Positions 9,795-18,901 of a stretch of DNA of 47,328 nucleotides are shown here, in pieces. The number at the start of each line of letters is the position of its first letter. Position 1 is the stretch's first letter. A program made the position numbers and the translations under genes. Source of the stretch: Thermoanaerobaculales bacterium (GTDB taxonomy: Bacteria; Acidobacteriota; Thermoanaerobaculia; Thermoanaerobaculales; Sulfomarinibacteraceae); NCBI GenBank assembly GCA_025456145.1, contig JALOLD010000053.1, forward strand, positions 1-47,328, written 5' to 3'. The notes beneath the pieces are model-generated. The model had not been told where the DNA came from. It made no database searches and worked only from the letters and a program-made list of their open reading frames with translations.

Positions 9795-10777
9795 CCGCGT
9801 CCTCCGAGGAGCTCGGCCAGGGTCGACTCGAGGAGGCTGCGGACGGTCGCGAGGTCGAGCTCGAAGCTGCAGCCGGCGGCGTTCGAGTGTCCGCCGCCGC
9901 CGAACCGGGCGGCGACGCTGCGAACGTCGACGGCGCCCCGCGAGCGCAGGCTCACCTTGACCCTGCCCGGCTCCCACTGCTTGCAGAAGACGACCACCTC
10001 GACCCCGGCGACGGCGCGCGGGATGTTGATGATCTCCTCGGTGTCGGTGCTGTCCGCCCCGGCGCGCTCGAACGCTGCCGGGTCGACCTCGAGGCTCGCC
10101 AGCCGACCGTCGCACAGGAAGCGCAGGGTCTTGAGCGCCTCGCCGAGCAGCCTGACCGAGCCGATCGTCCGGCCGTCGTGGACCCACTCGGAGATCAGCG
10201 ACGGCTCGGCGCCGGCCTCGACCATCTCGGCGGCGGTGCGGAAGGCGCGCGGGCGCGCGTTGGAGTAGCGGAAGTCGCCGGTGTCGGTGGCGAGGGCGAC
10301 ATAGGCGTTGGTCGCGGCGGAGACCGACGGAGCGACGCCGGCGACCTTGAACATCGTCCAGACCATCTCGCCGGCGGCCGGCGCCTCCTCGTCGAGGAAG
10401 TTGACCTCGCCATAGCCGGGGTTGGCCAGGTGGTGGTCGATGTTGAGGATCGGCAGCCGGTCGAGCCCGTCGAAGCCGACGCGGTCGAGCCCCGGGCACT
10501 CGACGGTGACGACCAGGTCGAACCCCTCCGGGAAGTCGGCGGGCAGGGCCTCGGCGACGATCACCGTCTCGACACCCGGAAGCTCGGTCAGGTTGGCCGG
10601 GGCGTGGTCCCGGTTGACGATCACCGGCTCGACGCCGAGCGCCGCCGCGAGCTCGGCGAGCGCGAGCTCCGACCCGATCGCGTCGCCGTCGGGGTTGCGG
10701 TGCGAGGTGATGAGGGCGCGCCGGGCGCGACGGAGACGGTCGACGGCGAGCGAGGCGTCGTTACCGGTCGGGGTCAC
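9791..10777 (-). CDS. nrnA: DHH/DHHA1 phosphoesterase, NrnA-type nanoRNase/pAp phosphatase
   Basis: 328 residues. It hydrolyses 2-5 nt RNAs and, in some members, pAp to AMP. Motif I is SHRNPDGDAIGSE (about 25-37), the DHH triad is at 114-116 (NIDHHLAN), and the DHHA1 glycine motif GGGGHSNAAG is near 292-301. At the motif that normally reads D before the DHH box the sequence is TVECPGLDR, a conservative Asp-to-Glu difference worth noting. The start is GTG at 10777, overlapping the rbfA stop by four bases (GTGA). Its placement between rbfA and truB is common in many phyla. Confidence 0.9.
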   Translation of the reverse strand: MTPTGNDASLAVDRLRRARRALITSHRNPDGDAIGSELALAELAAALGVEPVIVNRDHAPANLTELPGVETVIVAEALPADFPEGFDLVVTVECPGLDRVGFDGLDRLPILNIDHHLANPGYGEVNFLDEEAPAAGEMVWTMFKVAGVAPSVSAATNAYVALATDTGDFRYSNARPRAFRTAAEMVEAGAEPSLISEWVHDGRTIGSVRLLGEALKTLRFLCDGRLASLEVDPAAFERAGADSTDTEEIINIPRAVAGVEVVVFCKQWEPGRVKVSLRSRGAVDVRSVAARFGGGGHSNAAGCSFELDLATVRSLLESTLAELLGGRG

Positions 10778-11178
10778 TGGTCGTCTCCCTGGTCGGTGGC
10801 GGGCTCGGCCGGCTCGGCCAGGATGCCGTCCTCGCGCAGCCTCTTGAACACCCGCTCCATCCGGTCGCCGTACTCGTAGCTGGTGTCCCGCTCGAACGAG
10901 AGGCTCGGGACGGTTCGCAGCCGCATCCGGCGGCCGAGCTCGCGGCGGAGGAACGGGCTCGCGGCGGTGAACCCGTCGCCGGCCGAGCGCACCCGCTCGT
11001 CGTCGCCGATCACCGAGAAGTAGACCCGGGCGTGCGAGCGGTCCGCCGACAGCCGGACCAGCGACACCGTCACCGCGTCGAGGCGGGGGTCGTTGACCTC
11101 GTTGTGGAGCAGGTCGGCGAGGGTGGCGCGCATCTCCGCCTCGAGCCGAGCGTTCCGGTTTTTTGCCTGGTGTATCAC
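10774..11178 (-). CDS. rbfA: Ribosome-binding factor A
   Basis: 134 residues with a GTG start at 11178 (MIHQAKNRNARLEAEMRATLADLL). RbfA has a KH-like fold, binds the immature 30S subunit near helix 1 of 16S rRNA and promotes maturation. Conserved stretches are NDPRLDAVTVSLVRLSADRSHARVYFSV and LRRELGRRMRLRTVPSLSFERDTSYEYGDRMERVF. The frame continues upstream without a good start, so the GTG is chosen by alignment to the family N-terminus. The acidic C-terminal tail (PAEPATDQGDDQ) is unremarkable. It is coupled to nrnA by a 4-bp overlap. Confidence 0.94.
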   Translation of the reverse strand: MIHQAKNRNARLEAEMRATLADLLHNEVNDPRLDAVTVSLVRLSADRSHARVYFSVIGDDERVRSAGDGFTAASPFLRRELGRRMRLRTVPSLSFERDTSYEYGDRMERVFKRLREDGILAEPAEPATDQGDDQ

Positions 11179-11213
11179 GAACCCTGATCCTCTCTCGTCC
11201 CGGCTGATCGCGG

Positions 11214-11510
11214 TCAGACCTGGATGACCTCGACCTCCCAGCCGAGGATGTGCCCGCTCCAGGTGCGGTGGACGGTGTCGGAGACCCGCTGCAGCCGAGC
11301 CTCGAGATCGACCACGTCGGTCGACACCGCGCAGATCGCGAGCTCGGCGCGCTGGTGGAGGTCCTGGTGATCGGTCTCCAGGACCATGACCTGGTGGCGG
11401 CTGCGGATCCGCTCGACCAGCCCGCGCGTGTGGCTTCGCTTGTCCTTCAGGCTCCGGGCCTCGGGGATGTGCAGCCCGAGCCGCGCGACACCGACATAGA
11501 TGCTCTTCAT
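11214..11510 (-). CDS. DUF503 family protein (YlxP-like)
   Basis: 98 residues beginning MKSIYVGVARLGLHIPEARSLKDKR. The SLKDKR motif and the small ferredoxin-like size identify DUF503. Members sit between infB and rbfA in many Gram-positive and delta-type genomes, exactly as here; B. subtilis YlxP is the reference. The molecular function is not established; association with ribosome assembly is an inference from gene order. It is separated from rbfA by 35 bp and from infB by 90 bp. Confidence 0.88.
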   Translation of the reverse strand: MKSIYVGVARLGLHIPEARSLKDKRSHTRGLVERIRSRHQVMVLETDHQDLHQRAELAICAVSTDVVDLEARLQRVSDTVHRTWSGHILGWEVEVIQV

Positions 11511-11581
11511 GCTTCACGAGAGCCCCTCGCGACCCCGGCGGCGGCGATCCCAGTCACCGACCGCGATCCGCCCCCGCCGCC

Positions 11582-11597
11582 ACCCGCCGTGGCGGGT
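11582..11597 (-). other. Small hairpin between infB and the DUF503 gene
   Basis: ACCCGCC-GT-GGCGGGT, a 7-bp stem four bases beyond the infB stop, with no T-tract. It could be an mRNA processing or 3' stabilising element within the operon; a terminator is unlikely. Confidence 0.35.
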
Positions 11598-11600
11598 CGA

Positions 11601-14366
11601 TCACAGCTCGGGGGCGACCTCCACCATCCGGTAGGCCTCGATGACGTCTCCCTCCTTGATGTCCTGGTAGCGGGCGAGCCCGATGCCGCAGTCGAAGCCC
11701 TGGCGGACCTCGGCGGCGTCGTCCTTGAACCGTCGCAGCGACGCGATCTCGCCGTCGTGGATCACGACATGGTCGCGGAGCAGCCGGACCTTGGCGTGGC
11801 GCGTGATGATGCCGTCGAGGACGTGGCAGCCGGCGATGGCGCCGATCTTCGGCACCCGGAAGACCTCCCGCACCTCGGCGTGACCGAGCTCCTCCTCGCG
11901 GAAGACCGGCTCGAGCAGCCCGACCATCGCCTTACGGACGTCGTCGACGAGGTCGTAGATCACGGTGTAGAGGCGGATGTCGACCTGCTCGGTTTCGGCG
12001 AGTTCGCGCGCGGTCCGCTCCGGTCGGACCGAGAAGCCGATGATGATCGCGTTCGAGGCCGAGGCGAGCATCACGTCGTTGGTGGTGATCGCGCCCACCG
12101 ATCCGTGCAGGACGTTGATCGCGACCTTCTCGGTGCCCAGCGACCCGATGGTCTCGCGGAGCACCTCGACCGAGCCCTGGACGTCGGCCTTGATGACGAC
12201 GTTGAGCTCCTTGGTCTCGGACTCGGCGATCGAGTCGAAGAGGTTCTCGAGCGAGATCTTGCGACCCGCCATGAGACCTTCTTCCTTGTCCCGCTGGCTG
12301 CGGAACGAGGACACCTCGATCGCCTTGGCCTCGTTCTCGGTCCCCTGGATGACGTCGCCGGCCGCGGGGACGTCCTCGAAGCCCATCACCTCGACCGGCG
12401 AGGAGGGGCCTGCACTGTCGACCCGGTTCCCGGCGTCGTCGGTCAGAGCCCGCACCCGGCCCCAGGTCGAGCCGCAGAAGAAGAAGTCGCCGACCGCGAG
12501 CAAGCCCTGTTGAACCAGGACCGTGGCGACGATGCCGCGGCCCTTCTCCTTGCGCGCCTCGAGCACGACGCCCCGCGCCAGACCCTGCTCGGCGGCCTTG
12601 AGCTCGCGCATCTCGGCGACCAGCAGGATCATGTCGAGGAGGTCCGAGATGCCCTGTCCGGTCTTCGCCGAGACCGCGATCGACGGGACCTCGCCGCCCC
12701 AGGCCTCGACCAGGACCTCCTGCTCGGCGAGCTGCTGGAGCACCCGGTCGGGGTTGGCGTTGGCCTTGTCGATCTTGTTGATCGCGACGATCAGCGGCAC
12801 GTTGCCGGCCCGGGCGTGGTTGATCGCCTCTCTGGTCTGGGGCATGACGCCGTCGTCGGCCGCGACCACCAGCACCACGATGTCGGTGACCTGAGCGCCC
12901 CGGGCCCGCATCTGGGTGAACGCCTCGTGACCCGGCGTGTCGACGAAGACCACGGTACGGCCGTCGCTCGACTCGATCTTGGACGCGCCGATGTGCTGGG
13001 TGATGCCTCCGGCCTCGCCCTCGGCGACGCGCGTCGAGCGGATGGCGTCGAGCAGCGAGGTCTTGCCGTGGTCGACATGGCCCATGACGGTGACGACCGG
13101 CGGCCGCGGGACCTGCGGACCGAGCTCCTCATCCGACTCCTCGCGCTCGAAGTCGATCAGCTCCTCGGCGGTGGCGACCATCGCGTCGACCCCGAGATCG
13201 GCGCAGATCTCCTCGGCGAGCTGGTGCGGCAGGGCCTGGTTGGTCGTGACCATCATGCCCTTGCCGATGAGCAGGCCGAGCAGGTCCTTGGCGGTGACGT
13301 TGAGCTTTTCGGCGAGCTCGCGGGCGGACACCATCTCGGACAGCAGGATCGGCCCCTCGGGCTTGACGCCGTCGCGGAACTGGATCGACTTGCCGGGCCG
13401 TGGCGCCGGCCGACGCTCGGTCTCCTGCTGCTGCTGCTGCTGCCGCTTCCTGGCCTTTTTGCCGGGCTTGCCGACGGTCGGCCGGTGGGCCGGCTTGGCG
13501 CCGCCGCCCTCCTGCTGGCCCTTGAGCTTCTGCTCCTCGAACTTGTTGAGCAGCTCGCGGATCTCCTGGGCGTCGGCGGCCGACTTCGCCTTCCGGCCGG
13601 CGGTCTTGTCGGCCTTGCGCTGGATCTCGGCGGCCTTCTGGGCCTTGAGGCGCTGCCGGATCTCGTCCGGGCTGAGCTCGCGGAGGGTCTTCTCGAGCGG
13701 CGTCTTGGCCCGTCCCGGACGGACCCTCTTCGGCGCCTCCTCCTCGGTCTCCTTGCGCCCCGTGGTGAGCTCCTCCTCGGTGATCTCGACCTCGGCGGCG
13801 AGCTCCTCGTCGAACTCCTCGGCCTCCTCGTCGGCGGTGTCCTCCTCGGCCTCCTGCGCCGGCTCGCCGACGGCCTCGACCTCGTCGAGCGCCCCGTCTT
13901 CGACCACCGTCCCGTCGTCGGCGACCTCCTCGACCTCGGCGATCTCCTGGGCCTCGTACGCCTCGGTGTCGGCGAGCTCTTCGGCGGCGATCTCGAGCCC
14001 GGCCTCGGCCTCGGCCTCGGCCGTTCCCTCGACCTCGATCGCGGCGGGCGCCTCGGCGGGCTCCTTCGCCCCCTCGACCTCGCGGATCTCCTTCGCGGTC
14101 TTGACCACCTGGCGCCGCCGCCGTTTGGCCATGCGGTCGCGAGCGGTCGAGGTCGCCGCGTCCTCCTGCTTCTTCTCGGCTCGGACGATGACCTCGCGGG
14201 GACGTCGCTGGAGGGTCTCGCCGGTGATGATCGACCGGACGGTCGACAGATCGAGGGCGTCCTCCTCGCCGGTCACGTTGACCCCGATCGAGCGAAGCTT
14301 GAAGATCAGCTCCTTGGCCGTGATGCCCATCGTGTGGGCGAGGTCGACGACTCGCAGTTGATCCAT
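11601..14366 (-). CDS. infB: Translation initiation factor IF-2
   Basis: 921 residues. IF-2 delivers fMet-tRNA to the 30S subunit and hydrolyses GTP. It has an IF2_N helix domain at 1-50, a long Glu/Ala-rich acidic linker (about 60-250), a charged region with a run of seven Gln (CTG tract near 13425-13443), a second IF2_N, and the G domain ([28 protein letters not shown]). The C-terminal beta-barrel domains follow. I prefer ATG 14366: GGAGGAG lies seven bases upstream. The GTG at 14372, overlapping the nusA stop, sits too close to that ribosome binding site. Confidence 0.97.
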   Translation of the reverse strand: MDQLRVVDLAHTMGITAKELIFKLRSIGVNVTGEEDALDLSTVRSIITGETLQRRPREVIVRAEKKQEDAATSTARDRMAKRRRRQVVKTAKEIREVEGAKEPAEAPAAIEVEGTAEAEAEAGLEIAAEELADTEAYEAQEIAEVEEVADDGTVVEDGALDEVEAVGEPAQEAEEDTADEEAEEFDEELAAEVEITEEELTTGRKETEEEAPKRVRPGRAKTPLEKTLRELSPDEIRQRLKAQKAAEIQRKADKTAGRKAKSAADAQEIRELLNKFEEQKLKGQQEGGGAKPAHRPTVGKPGKKARKRQQQQQQETERRPAPRPGKSIQFRDGVKPEGPILLSEMVSARELAEKLNVTAKDLLGLLIGKGMMVTTNQALPHQLAEEICADLGVDAMVATAEELIDFEREESDEELGPQVPRPPVVTVMGHVDHGKTSLLDAIRSTRVAEGEAGGITQHIGASKIESSDGRTVVFVDTPGHEAFTQMRARGAQVTDIVVLVVAADDGVMPQTREAINHARAGNVPLIVAINKIDKANANPDRVLQQLAEQEVLVEAWGGEVPSIAVSAKTGQGISDLLDMILLVAEMRELKAAEQGLARGVVLEARKEKGRGIVATVLVQQGLLAVGDFFFCGSTWGRVRALTDDAGNRVDSAGPSSPVEVMGFEDVPAAGDVIQGTENEAKAIEVSSFRSQRDKEEGLMAGRKISLENLFDSIAESETKELNVVIKADVQGSVEVLRETIGSLGTEKVAINVLHGSVGAITTNDVMLASASNAIIIGFSVRPERTARELAETEQVDIRLYTVIYDLVDDVRKAMVGLLEPVFREEELGHAEVREVFRVPKIGAIAGCHVLDGIITRHAKVRLLRDHVVIHDGEIASLRRFKDDAAEVRQGFDCGIGLARYQDIKEGDVIEAYRMVEVAPEL

Positions 14367-14368
14367 CT

Positions 14369-15817
14369 TCACTCCTCCTCACCGACCGCATCCGCGGTCT
14401 CGGCGAGGGCCTCGTCGAGGGTGTGGCGGGCCATGTCGAGCATCTTCCGGGCGGTGACCGGTCCGATGCCCGGGATCGACGAGAGCTCTTCCGGGGACCG
14501 CGCCAGGATGTCCTGGACGGTGTGGATGGCGTGGCTCTTCAGGCGCTCGCGGAGGCGATCGGTCAGCGCCTCGAGCTCCTCGAGGGGAATCAGCTCGTCG
14601 TAGACGACCTGGCGCGCCGGTACCTCGACCGTGGGCAGAGCCTCCTCCTCGGTGACGCCTTCCATCTCGCGAAGCATCGAAGCCAGGGCCGAGGCGAGCT
14701 CGTCCTTGACCGCTTCCTCGCTCTTGATCTCGATCCGGCAGTCGAGGAGGCGCGAGGCGAGGCGGACGTTCTGGCCGCGCTTGCCGATCGCCAGCGACAG
14801 CTGCTCGGAGCCGACGATGACGTCGAGCACGGTCTCGCGAGCCTCCTCGGTCATCACCTCGCCGTTCTCGTCGAGCACCGGGTCGCCGTTCTCGTCCCGC
14901 ACGACCACCGTCATCGGCTCCTCGCGAACCGCCACCCGGTTGATCTTGGCCGGGGCGAGGGCGTTCTGCGCGAAGGTGACCAGGTCGGAGTTCCACGGGA
15001 TGATGTCGATCTTCTCGCCCTTGAGCTCGCGGGTGATCGCCTGGACGCGCGCCCCCTTGAGGCCGACGCAGGCGCCCACCGGGTCGACGTCGCGGTCCTT
15101 CGAGAAGACCGCGACCTTGGCCCGCTCGCCGGGCTCGCGGACGCAGAGCTTGATGATCACGGTGCCGTCGTAGATCTCGGGCACCTCCATCTCGAGCAGC
15201 TTCTCGAGCAGCTTGGGGTCGGTACGCGACATCACGATCTGGGGCCGGCTGGCGTCCATGTTGACGTCGACCACGACGGCGCGGATCCGGTCGCCCTGGG
15301 TGTAGCGCTCGTGGCGCACCTGGTGGTTGCGCGGGATGATTCCCTCGGTGTCGCCGAGCTCGATGATGATCGCGCCGCGGTCGATCCGCTTGACGATGCC
15401 GTTGATCATCTCGCCGACCCGCTCGATGTAGTTGCGGTAGACCACCGCCCGCTCGGCCTCGCGCACGCGCTGGAACAGCACCTGGCGCGCCGATTGGGCC
15501 GCGATCCGGCCGAGAGCCGAGTTGTCGAGGGCCTCGAGCTTGATGATGTGACCGATCTCGGCCTCCGGCTCGATCGCCCGCGCCTCGTCGAGGGTCAGCT
15601 CGATCTCGGGGTCCTCGACCTCCTCGACGACCATCCGGACCCGCCATGACTCGACCTCGCCGGTCACCGGGTCGATCTCTGTGTGGACGCCGCGGTCCTT
15701 GTACTGCTTGCGCGCCGCCGACGAGATCGCCTCGGCGATCGCGTCGATGAGCTTGTCCGGCTCGATGTCGCGCTCCGCCGCGAGCTGCCCCACGAGGGTG
15801 TTGATGTCCAGCCTCAT
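14369..15817 (-). CDS. nusA: Transcription termination/antitermination factor NusA
   Basis: 482 residues. NusA binds RNA polymerase and modulates pausing, termination and antitermination. It has an N-terminal RNAP-binding domain (MRLDINTLVGQLAAERDIEPDKL), an S1 domain at about 130-200 (IVKRIDRGAIIIELGDTEGIIPRNHQ), two KH domains (VGACVGLKGARVQAITREL; IGKRGQNVRLASRLL), and a C-terminal helix-hairpin-helix-like segment (LSSIPGIGPVTARKML). It starts at ATG 15817, overlapping the rimP stop by four bases (ATGA). The hairpin in the rimP leader could be a site of autogenous control. Confidence 0.97.
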   Translation of the reverse strand: MRLDINTLVGQLAAERDIEPDKLIDAIAEAISSAARKQYKDRGVHTEIDPVTGEVESWRVRMVVEEVEDPEIELTLDEARAIEPEAEIGHIIKLEALDNSALGRIAAQSARQVLFQRVREAERAVVYRNYIERVGEMINGIVKRIDRGAIIIELGDTEGIIPRNHQVRHERYTQGDRIRAVVVDVNMDASRPQIVMSRTDPKLLEKLLEMEVPEIYDGTVIIKLCVREPGERAKVAVFSKDRDVDPVGACVGLKGARVQAITRELKGEKIDIIPWNSDLVTFAQNALAPAKINRVAVREEPMTVVVRDENGDPVLDENGEVMTEEARETVLDVIVGSEQLSLAIGKRGQNVRLASRLLDCRIEIKSEEAVKDELASALASMLREMEGVTEEEALPTVEVPARQVVYDELIPLEELEALTDRLRERLKSHAIHTVQDILARSPEELSSIPGIGPVTARKMLDMARHTLDEALAETADAVGEEE

Positions 15818-16302
15818 TGCCGGTTCTTCCCTTCCTTCATGATCGCGTCCCAGTCGACCTCGATCCGGGTCTCGAAGACCTCGCCGAGCGGCAGCTCGAC
15901 CGCCCCGGCACGGTCGTCGACGACCCTGACGATCTCGCCGGCGAGCCCGACCAGCTCGCCGACGACGAGACGCTGATCGCGGTATCCGGGCTGCATCTTC
16001 ACCCGAACCCGTCGGCCCGCGAACCGCTCGTAATCGCCCGCCGAGTAGAGCTTGCGGTCGAGACCGGGCGACGAGACCTCGAGGGTGTAACGGTGACGGA
16101 TGGGTTCCTCGACGTCGAGCAGGGCCGAAGCCTGCCGCGACACCGCGGTGCACTGGTCGAGGGTCACGCCGGCCGGCGAGTCGACGACCAGGCGAAGCAC
16201 CGTCCTGGGGCCGCTGCCGACCACCTCGGTGGCGAGCAGCTCGAGGCCCTCGTCGGCGGCGATCGCCGCGAGCTCGTCGATCGTCTGTCGGCTCAGCTTC
16301 AT
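15814..16302 (-). CDS. rimP: Ribosome maturation factor RimP
   Basis: 162 residues, typical length, first gene of the operon. RimP assists 30S assembly at the S12/central pseudoknot step. The N-terminal domain carries EVVGSGPRTVLRLVVDSPAGVTLDQCTAVSRQASALLD, then the family signature YTLEVSSPGLDRKL, then an SH3-like C-terminal domain. The ATG at 16302 is preceded by GGGAGG. The leader holds a predicted promoter (16387-16415) and a terminator-like hairpin (16341-16366). Confidence 0.95.
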   Translation of the reverse strand: MKLSRQTIDELAAIAADEGLELLATEVVGSGPRTVLRLVVDSPAGVTLDQCTAVSRQASALLDVEEPIRHRYTLEVSSPGLDRKLYSAGDYERFAGRRVRVKMQPGYRDQRLVVGELVGLAGEIVRVVDDRAGAVELPLGEVFETRIEVDWDAIMKEGKNRQ

Positions 16303-16340
16303 CCTCCCGACCTCTTGTCGCTACCTTTCGTCGCTGCAAG

Positions 16341-16366
16341 AAAAAAGTGGGCCATGGGCCCACTTT
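16341..16366 (-). terminator. Terminator-like hairpin in the rimP leader (candidate attenuator)
   Basis: On the minus strand AAAGTGGGCC (16357-16366) and GGCCCACTTT (16344-16353) form a 10-bp stem with a CAT loop, running straight into TTTTTT. It lies about 40 bp upstream of the rimP start and about 15 bases after the predicted transcription start. No minus-strand gene lies upstream, so it can only act on the rimP operon's own leader. The opposite strand lacks a T-tract. Confidence 0.7.
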
Positions 16367-16386
16367 CCAACGAAAGCAGCGGCGAT

Positions 16387-16415
16387 GTTCTATCACAGAA
16401 ACCGCGGCCGCGCAA
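16387..16415 (-). promoter_or_regulatory. Predicted promoter of the rimP-nusA-infB operon
   Basis: On the minus strand TTGCGC (16410-16415) and TAGAAC (16387-16392) are separated by 17 bp, with TGA before the -10 (TGn extended form). It is positioned ahead of the leader hairpin and in the divergent gap with the methyltransferase gene. Confidence 0.55.
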
Positions 16416-16468
16416 GCCGAATTCCAGCCCGCAGTGGCGGTTCGGCCGGAGCGTACAATCGCGGACGG

Positions 16469-17605
16469 ATGTGGATGACGCGCGAGATCGAACGGGCCGG
16501 CGGCGAGGTCTCCTTCCGCGAATTCATGGAGCTCGCCCTGTATCACCCGACCCATGGCTACTACACCGGCGGCGGGACCCCGTGGGGACGTAGTGGCGAC
16601 TACCTGACGGCGCCGACCGCATCGGCCTGGTACGGTCGCACCGTCGGCCGGCTGATCGGCGATCTCACCGCCGGGATCGGCCGTCAGGTCGAGCTGGTCG
16701 ACCTCGCCGCGGGGAACGGCGCCTTTCTCGCGGCGGTGCTCGACCAGCTCGGCGAGGAGGGGGCGACAAGGGTCCTCGCACGGGTCGTCGCGGTCGAACG
16801 GTCGCCGGCACGTCGCGCCGAGATCCGCGACCGGCTCGGCCGCCCGGCGGTGCCGCTGACCGTGGTCGAAGGGGTGATCCCGGCGGCGGGTCCGGCCGTC
16901 GTCCACGCCTCGGAGCTGTACGACTCGATGCCGGTCCACCGGGTCGAGAGCGGCCCCGCCGGACCGCTCGAGCTCACCGTCAGGTCGAGGGGCGACCGGC
17001 TGGAGTGGGGGAGCCGGCCCGCCGGGAGCGCCGTGCTCGACTACCTCGCGGAGCACGGCATCGAGCTCGCCGACGGTCAGATCGCCGAGCTCAACCCGGC
17101 CGCCGAGCCGTTTCACCGGACGGTCCTCGAGGCGGCCGGCGAGGGGGTGGCGCTGGTCCTCGACTACGGGTACCCGGCCGCCCGGCTCTACGACCCGCGC
17201 GGCCGGCGGCATGGATCGCTGGCAACCTACCGCCGGCACGAGCGCGGCGCCGACCCGCTCGCCGATCCGGGAGAACGCGACCTCACCGCCCACGTCAACC
17301 TCGACGACCTCCGCCGGGCCGCCGCGAACACCGGATGGCGGGAGATCGCCCTGCTGCCCCTCGCCGAGCTCCTGGTCCGCGCCGGGCTCGGCCGGCTCGT
17401 CGACGAGGCGGGTCTCGGGATCGAGGCCGAGCCCGGCGCCGAGGTCTTCCGCGCCCGTCAGGAGATCAAGCGGCTGGTCGACCCGGAGGGGATGGGATCG
17501 GATCTCAAGATGCTCGTGCAGGCCCGGGGCGAGCTCGGGGAACGGCTCGAGGCCATCCTCCGTCTCGATACGGTCCGGACGACGGGAGCTTCCGAGACGC
17601 CGTAG
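16469..17605 (+). CDS. SAM-dependent methyltransferase, MidA/NDUFAF7-like (COG1565)
   Basis: 378 residues starting at ATG 16469 (MWMTREIERAGGEVSFREFMELALYHPTHGYYT); the ATG at 16475 is an alternative. The family signature LYHPxxGYYT followed by FGxxGDYLTAP-like GRSGDYLTAPTAS places it in PF02636. Its eukaryotic member NDUFAF7 methylates an arginine of complex I; bacterial substrates are mostly unknown. The SAM-binding strand is VDLAAGNGAFLAAVLDQLG (about 70-90). DYGYPAARLYDPRGRRHGSLATYRRHE is also conserved in the family. It stands alone, divergent from rimP and convergent with the MFS gene across repeat-filled DNA. Confidence 0.88.
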   Translation: MWMTREIERAGGEVSFREFMELALYHPTHGYYTGGGTPWGRSGDYLTAPTASAWYGRTVGRLIGDLTAGIGRQVELVDLAAGNGAFLAAVLDQLGEEGATRVLARVVAVERSPARRAEIRDRLGRPAVPLTVVEGVIPAAGPAVVHASELYDSMPVHRVESGPAGPLELTVRSRGDRLEWGSRPAGSAVLDYLAEHGIELADGQIAELNPAAEPFHRTVLEAAGEGVALVLDYGYPAARLYDPRGRRHGSLATYRRHERGADPLADPGERDLTAHVNLDDLRRAAANTGWREIALLPLAELLVRAGLGRLVDEAGLGIEAEPGAEVFRARQEIKRLVDPEGMGSDLKMLVQARGELGERLEAILRLDTVRTTGASETP

Positions 17606-17627
17606 GCCTGTCCGGAAGGCCTCCGCG

Positions 17628-17764
17628 GCGACAGCGGCAGCGACAGCGACAGCGGCAGCGGCAGCGGCAGGGGCTGCAACAGCGACAGCGGTAGCTGCCG
17701 CGGCAAGCCCTCAAGCCCTCAAGCCCTCAAGCCCTCAAGCCCTCAAGCCCTCAAGCCCTCAAGC
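17628..17764. repeat. Composite hexamer-palindrome-octamer repeat, locus 1
   Basis: GACAGC/GGCAGC hexamers (about 17630-17690), a core reading AGCTGCCGCGGCAAGCCCTC (from about 17693), then about seven copies of the octamer AAGCCCTC (17705-17763). Read on the minus strand it runs outward from the MFS stop codon, which is formed inside the last octamer. The same core occurs at 25274-25301, 40832-40856 and 45081-45108. Confidence 0.85.
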
Positions 17765-18901
17765 CACGATCCTCCGACCGATCCCCCACCAGGCGAGGGC
17801 GACGATCCCCGACAGCCCGGCCGCCGCGAGGAACGAGCCCGATCCGGAGGCCGCCGCGTAGAGCGGACCCGCGGCGGCCGTGCCGACGACGATCCCGAGA
17901 CCGAAGCACAGACCGGAGTAGAGCGCCTGGGCGTTGCGGCGGGCGCCGGCGGGCACGACCTCCTGGACCAGCTGGACCCCGGCGAGGTGGGCCGCGGCAA
18001 AGGTCAGGGCGTGGCCGACCTGAGCGAGCACCAGCACCGGCGGGATCGGCGGCAGAGCGAGCAGCAGCCACCGGACCGGGGCGAGACCGAGGGCCAGGCC
18101 GAGCAGCCGCCGTCGGCCCAGGCGCCGCTCGATCCGCGGACCGAGGGCGAAGGCGGCGAGCTCCGCCAGGACCGCGAGCGACCACAGGGCGGCCACCGCG
18201 GCGGGACCGATGCCGTGGTCCCGGAGGTGGATCGAGAAGAAGGCGTAGTACGGGCCGTGTGCGATCTGGTTGAACGTCAGGACGACGAGCAGCAGCCACG
18301 CGGCGGCGCCGACCTTCGCCCGCCGACCGTCCGTCCGGGCCGGCCGCACCTGCGACTCGAGGGGAAGACAGCTGATGGTCAGCACCACGAGCAGGGCGGT
18401 CAGCAGGATAGGGAACCGGTCGAATCTCCCCGATCCGACGACGACCGCGGAGCAGCCCGCCACCGCGACGAACCCGATCGACCCCCACCACCGTACCAGC
18501 CCATAGCCGCCGCGAGGCATCCGCTCGAGCACCGCCGCCTCGACCAGCGGCAGCACCGTGCCATAGCCCAGACCGATCACCAGCAGCGCCGCGCCGAGCA
18601 GCCAGGGCTCGCGCACCGCGAAGACCAGCGTGGAGGCACCGACCGCGAGGGCCATGTGCGCCGTCAGGATGCCGCTGAACCACCGCCCGCGGTCGACCCA
18701 CCGCCCGACCAGGGGCGTGTAGGCCAGCTTGGCGAGCGAGAAGGCGGCGGTTGCCAGCCCGACGGCGACCGGCCCGAGACCGCGGTCGGCGAGGAACGGA
18801 CCGAGAAAGGGCAGCACCGCCCCGAGCACGCCGAAGTAGCAGGCGTAAAAGGCGCCTGCGCGCTTTGACGGGAGGGCGGGGCTCGGATAGCGTTGGCTCA
18901 T
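17759..18901 (-). CDS. MFS transporter (MFS_1-like / PPP family)
   Basis: 380 residues with about twelve hydrophobic segments and the cytoplasmic loop motif GRWVDRG between TM2 and TM3. The N-terminus (AFYACYFGVLGAVLPFLGPFLADRGLGPVAVGL) resembles PF12832 MFS transporters related to phenylpropionate permease and nucleoside permeases. Substrate unknown. The start ATG 18901 overlaps the ATG of the divergent oxidoreductase; a start further upstream would run deeper into that gene. No ribosome binding site is clear. The stop TGA lies in the octamer repeat. It may act with the adjacent oxidoreductase (inference from divergence only). Confidence 0.82.
   Translation of the reverse strand: MSQRYPSPALPSKRAGAFYACYFGVLGAVLPFLGPFLADRGLGPVAVGLATAAFSLAKLAYTPLVGRWVDRGRWFSGILTAHMALAVGASTLVFAVREPWLLGAALLVIGLGYGTVLPLVEAAVLERMPRGGYGLVRWWGSIGFVAVAGCSAVVVGSGRFDRFPILLTALLVVLTISCLPLESQVRPARTDGRRAKVGAAAWLLLVVLTFNQIAHGPYYAFFSIHLRDHGIGPAAVAALWSLAVLAELAAFALGPRIERRLGRRRLLGLALGLAPVRWLLLALPPIPPVLVLAQVGHALTFAAAHLAGVQLVQEVVPAGARRNAQALYSGLCFGLGIVVGTAAAGPLYAAASGSGSFLAAAGLSGIVALAWWGIGRRIVA

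Noticed and set aside
11250..14603. 1117-residue open frame opposite infB
   Set aside because: It is antisense to IF-2; its Leu/Gly/Asp-rich composition mirrors the acidic linker codons. No domain is recognisable.
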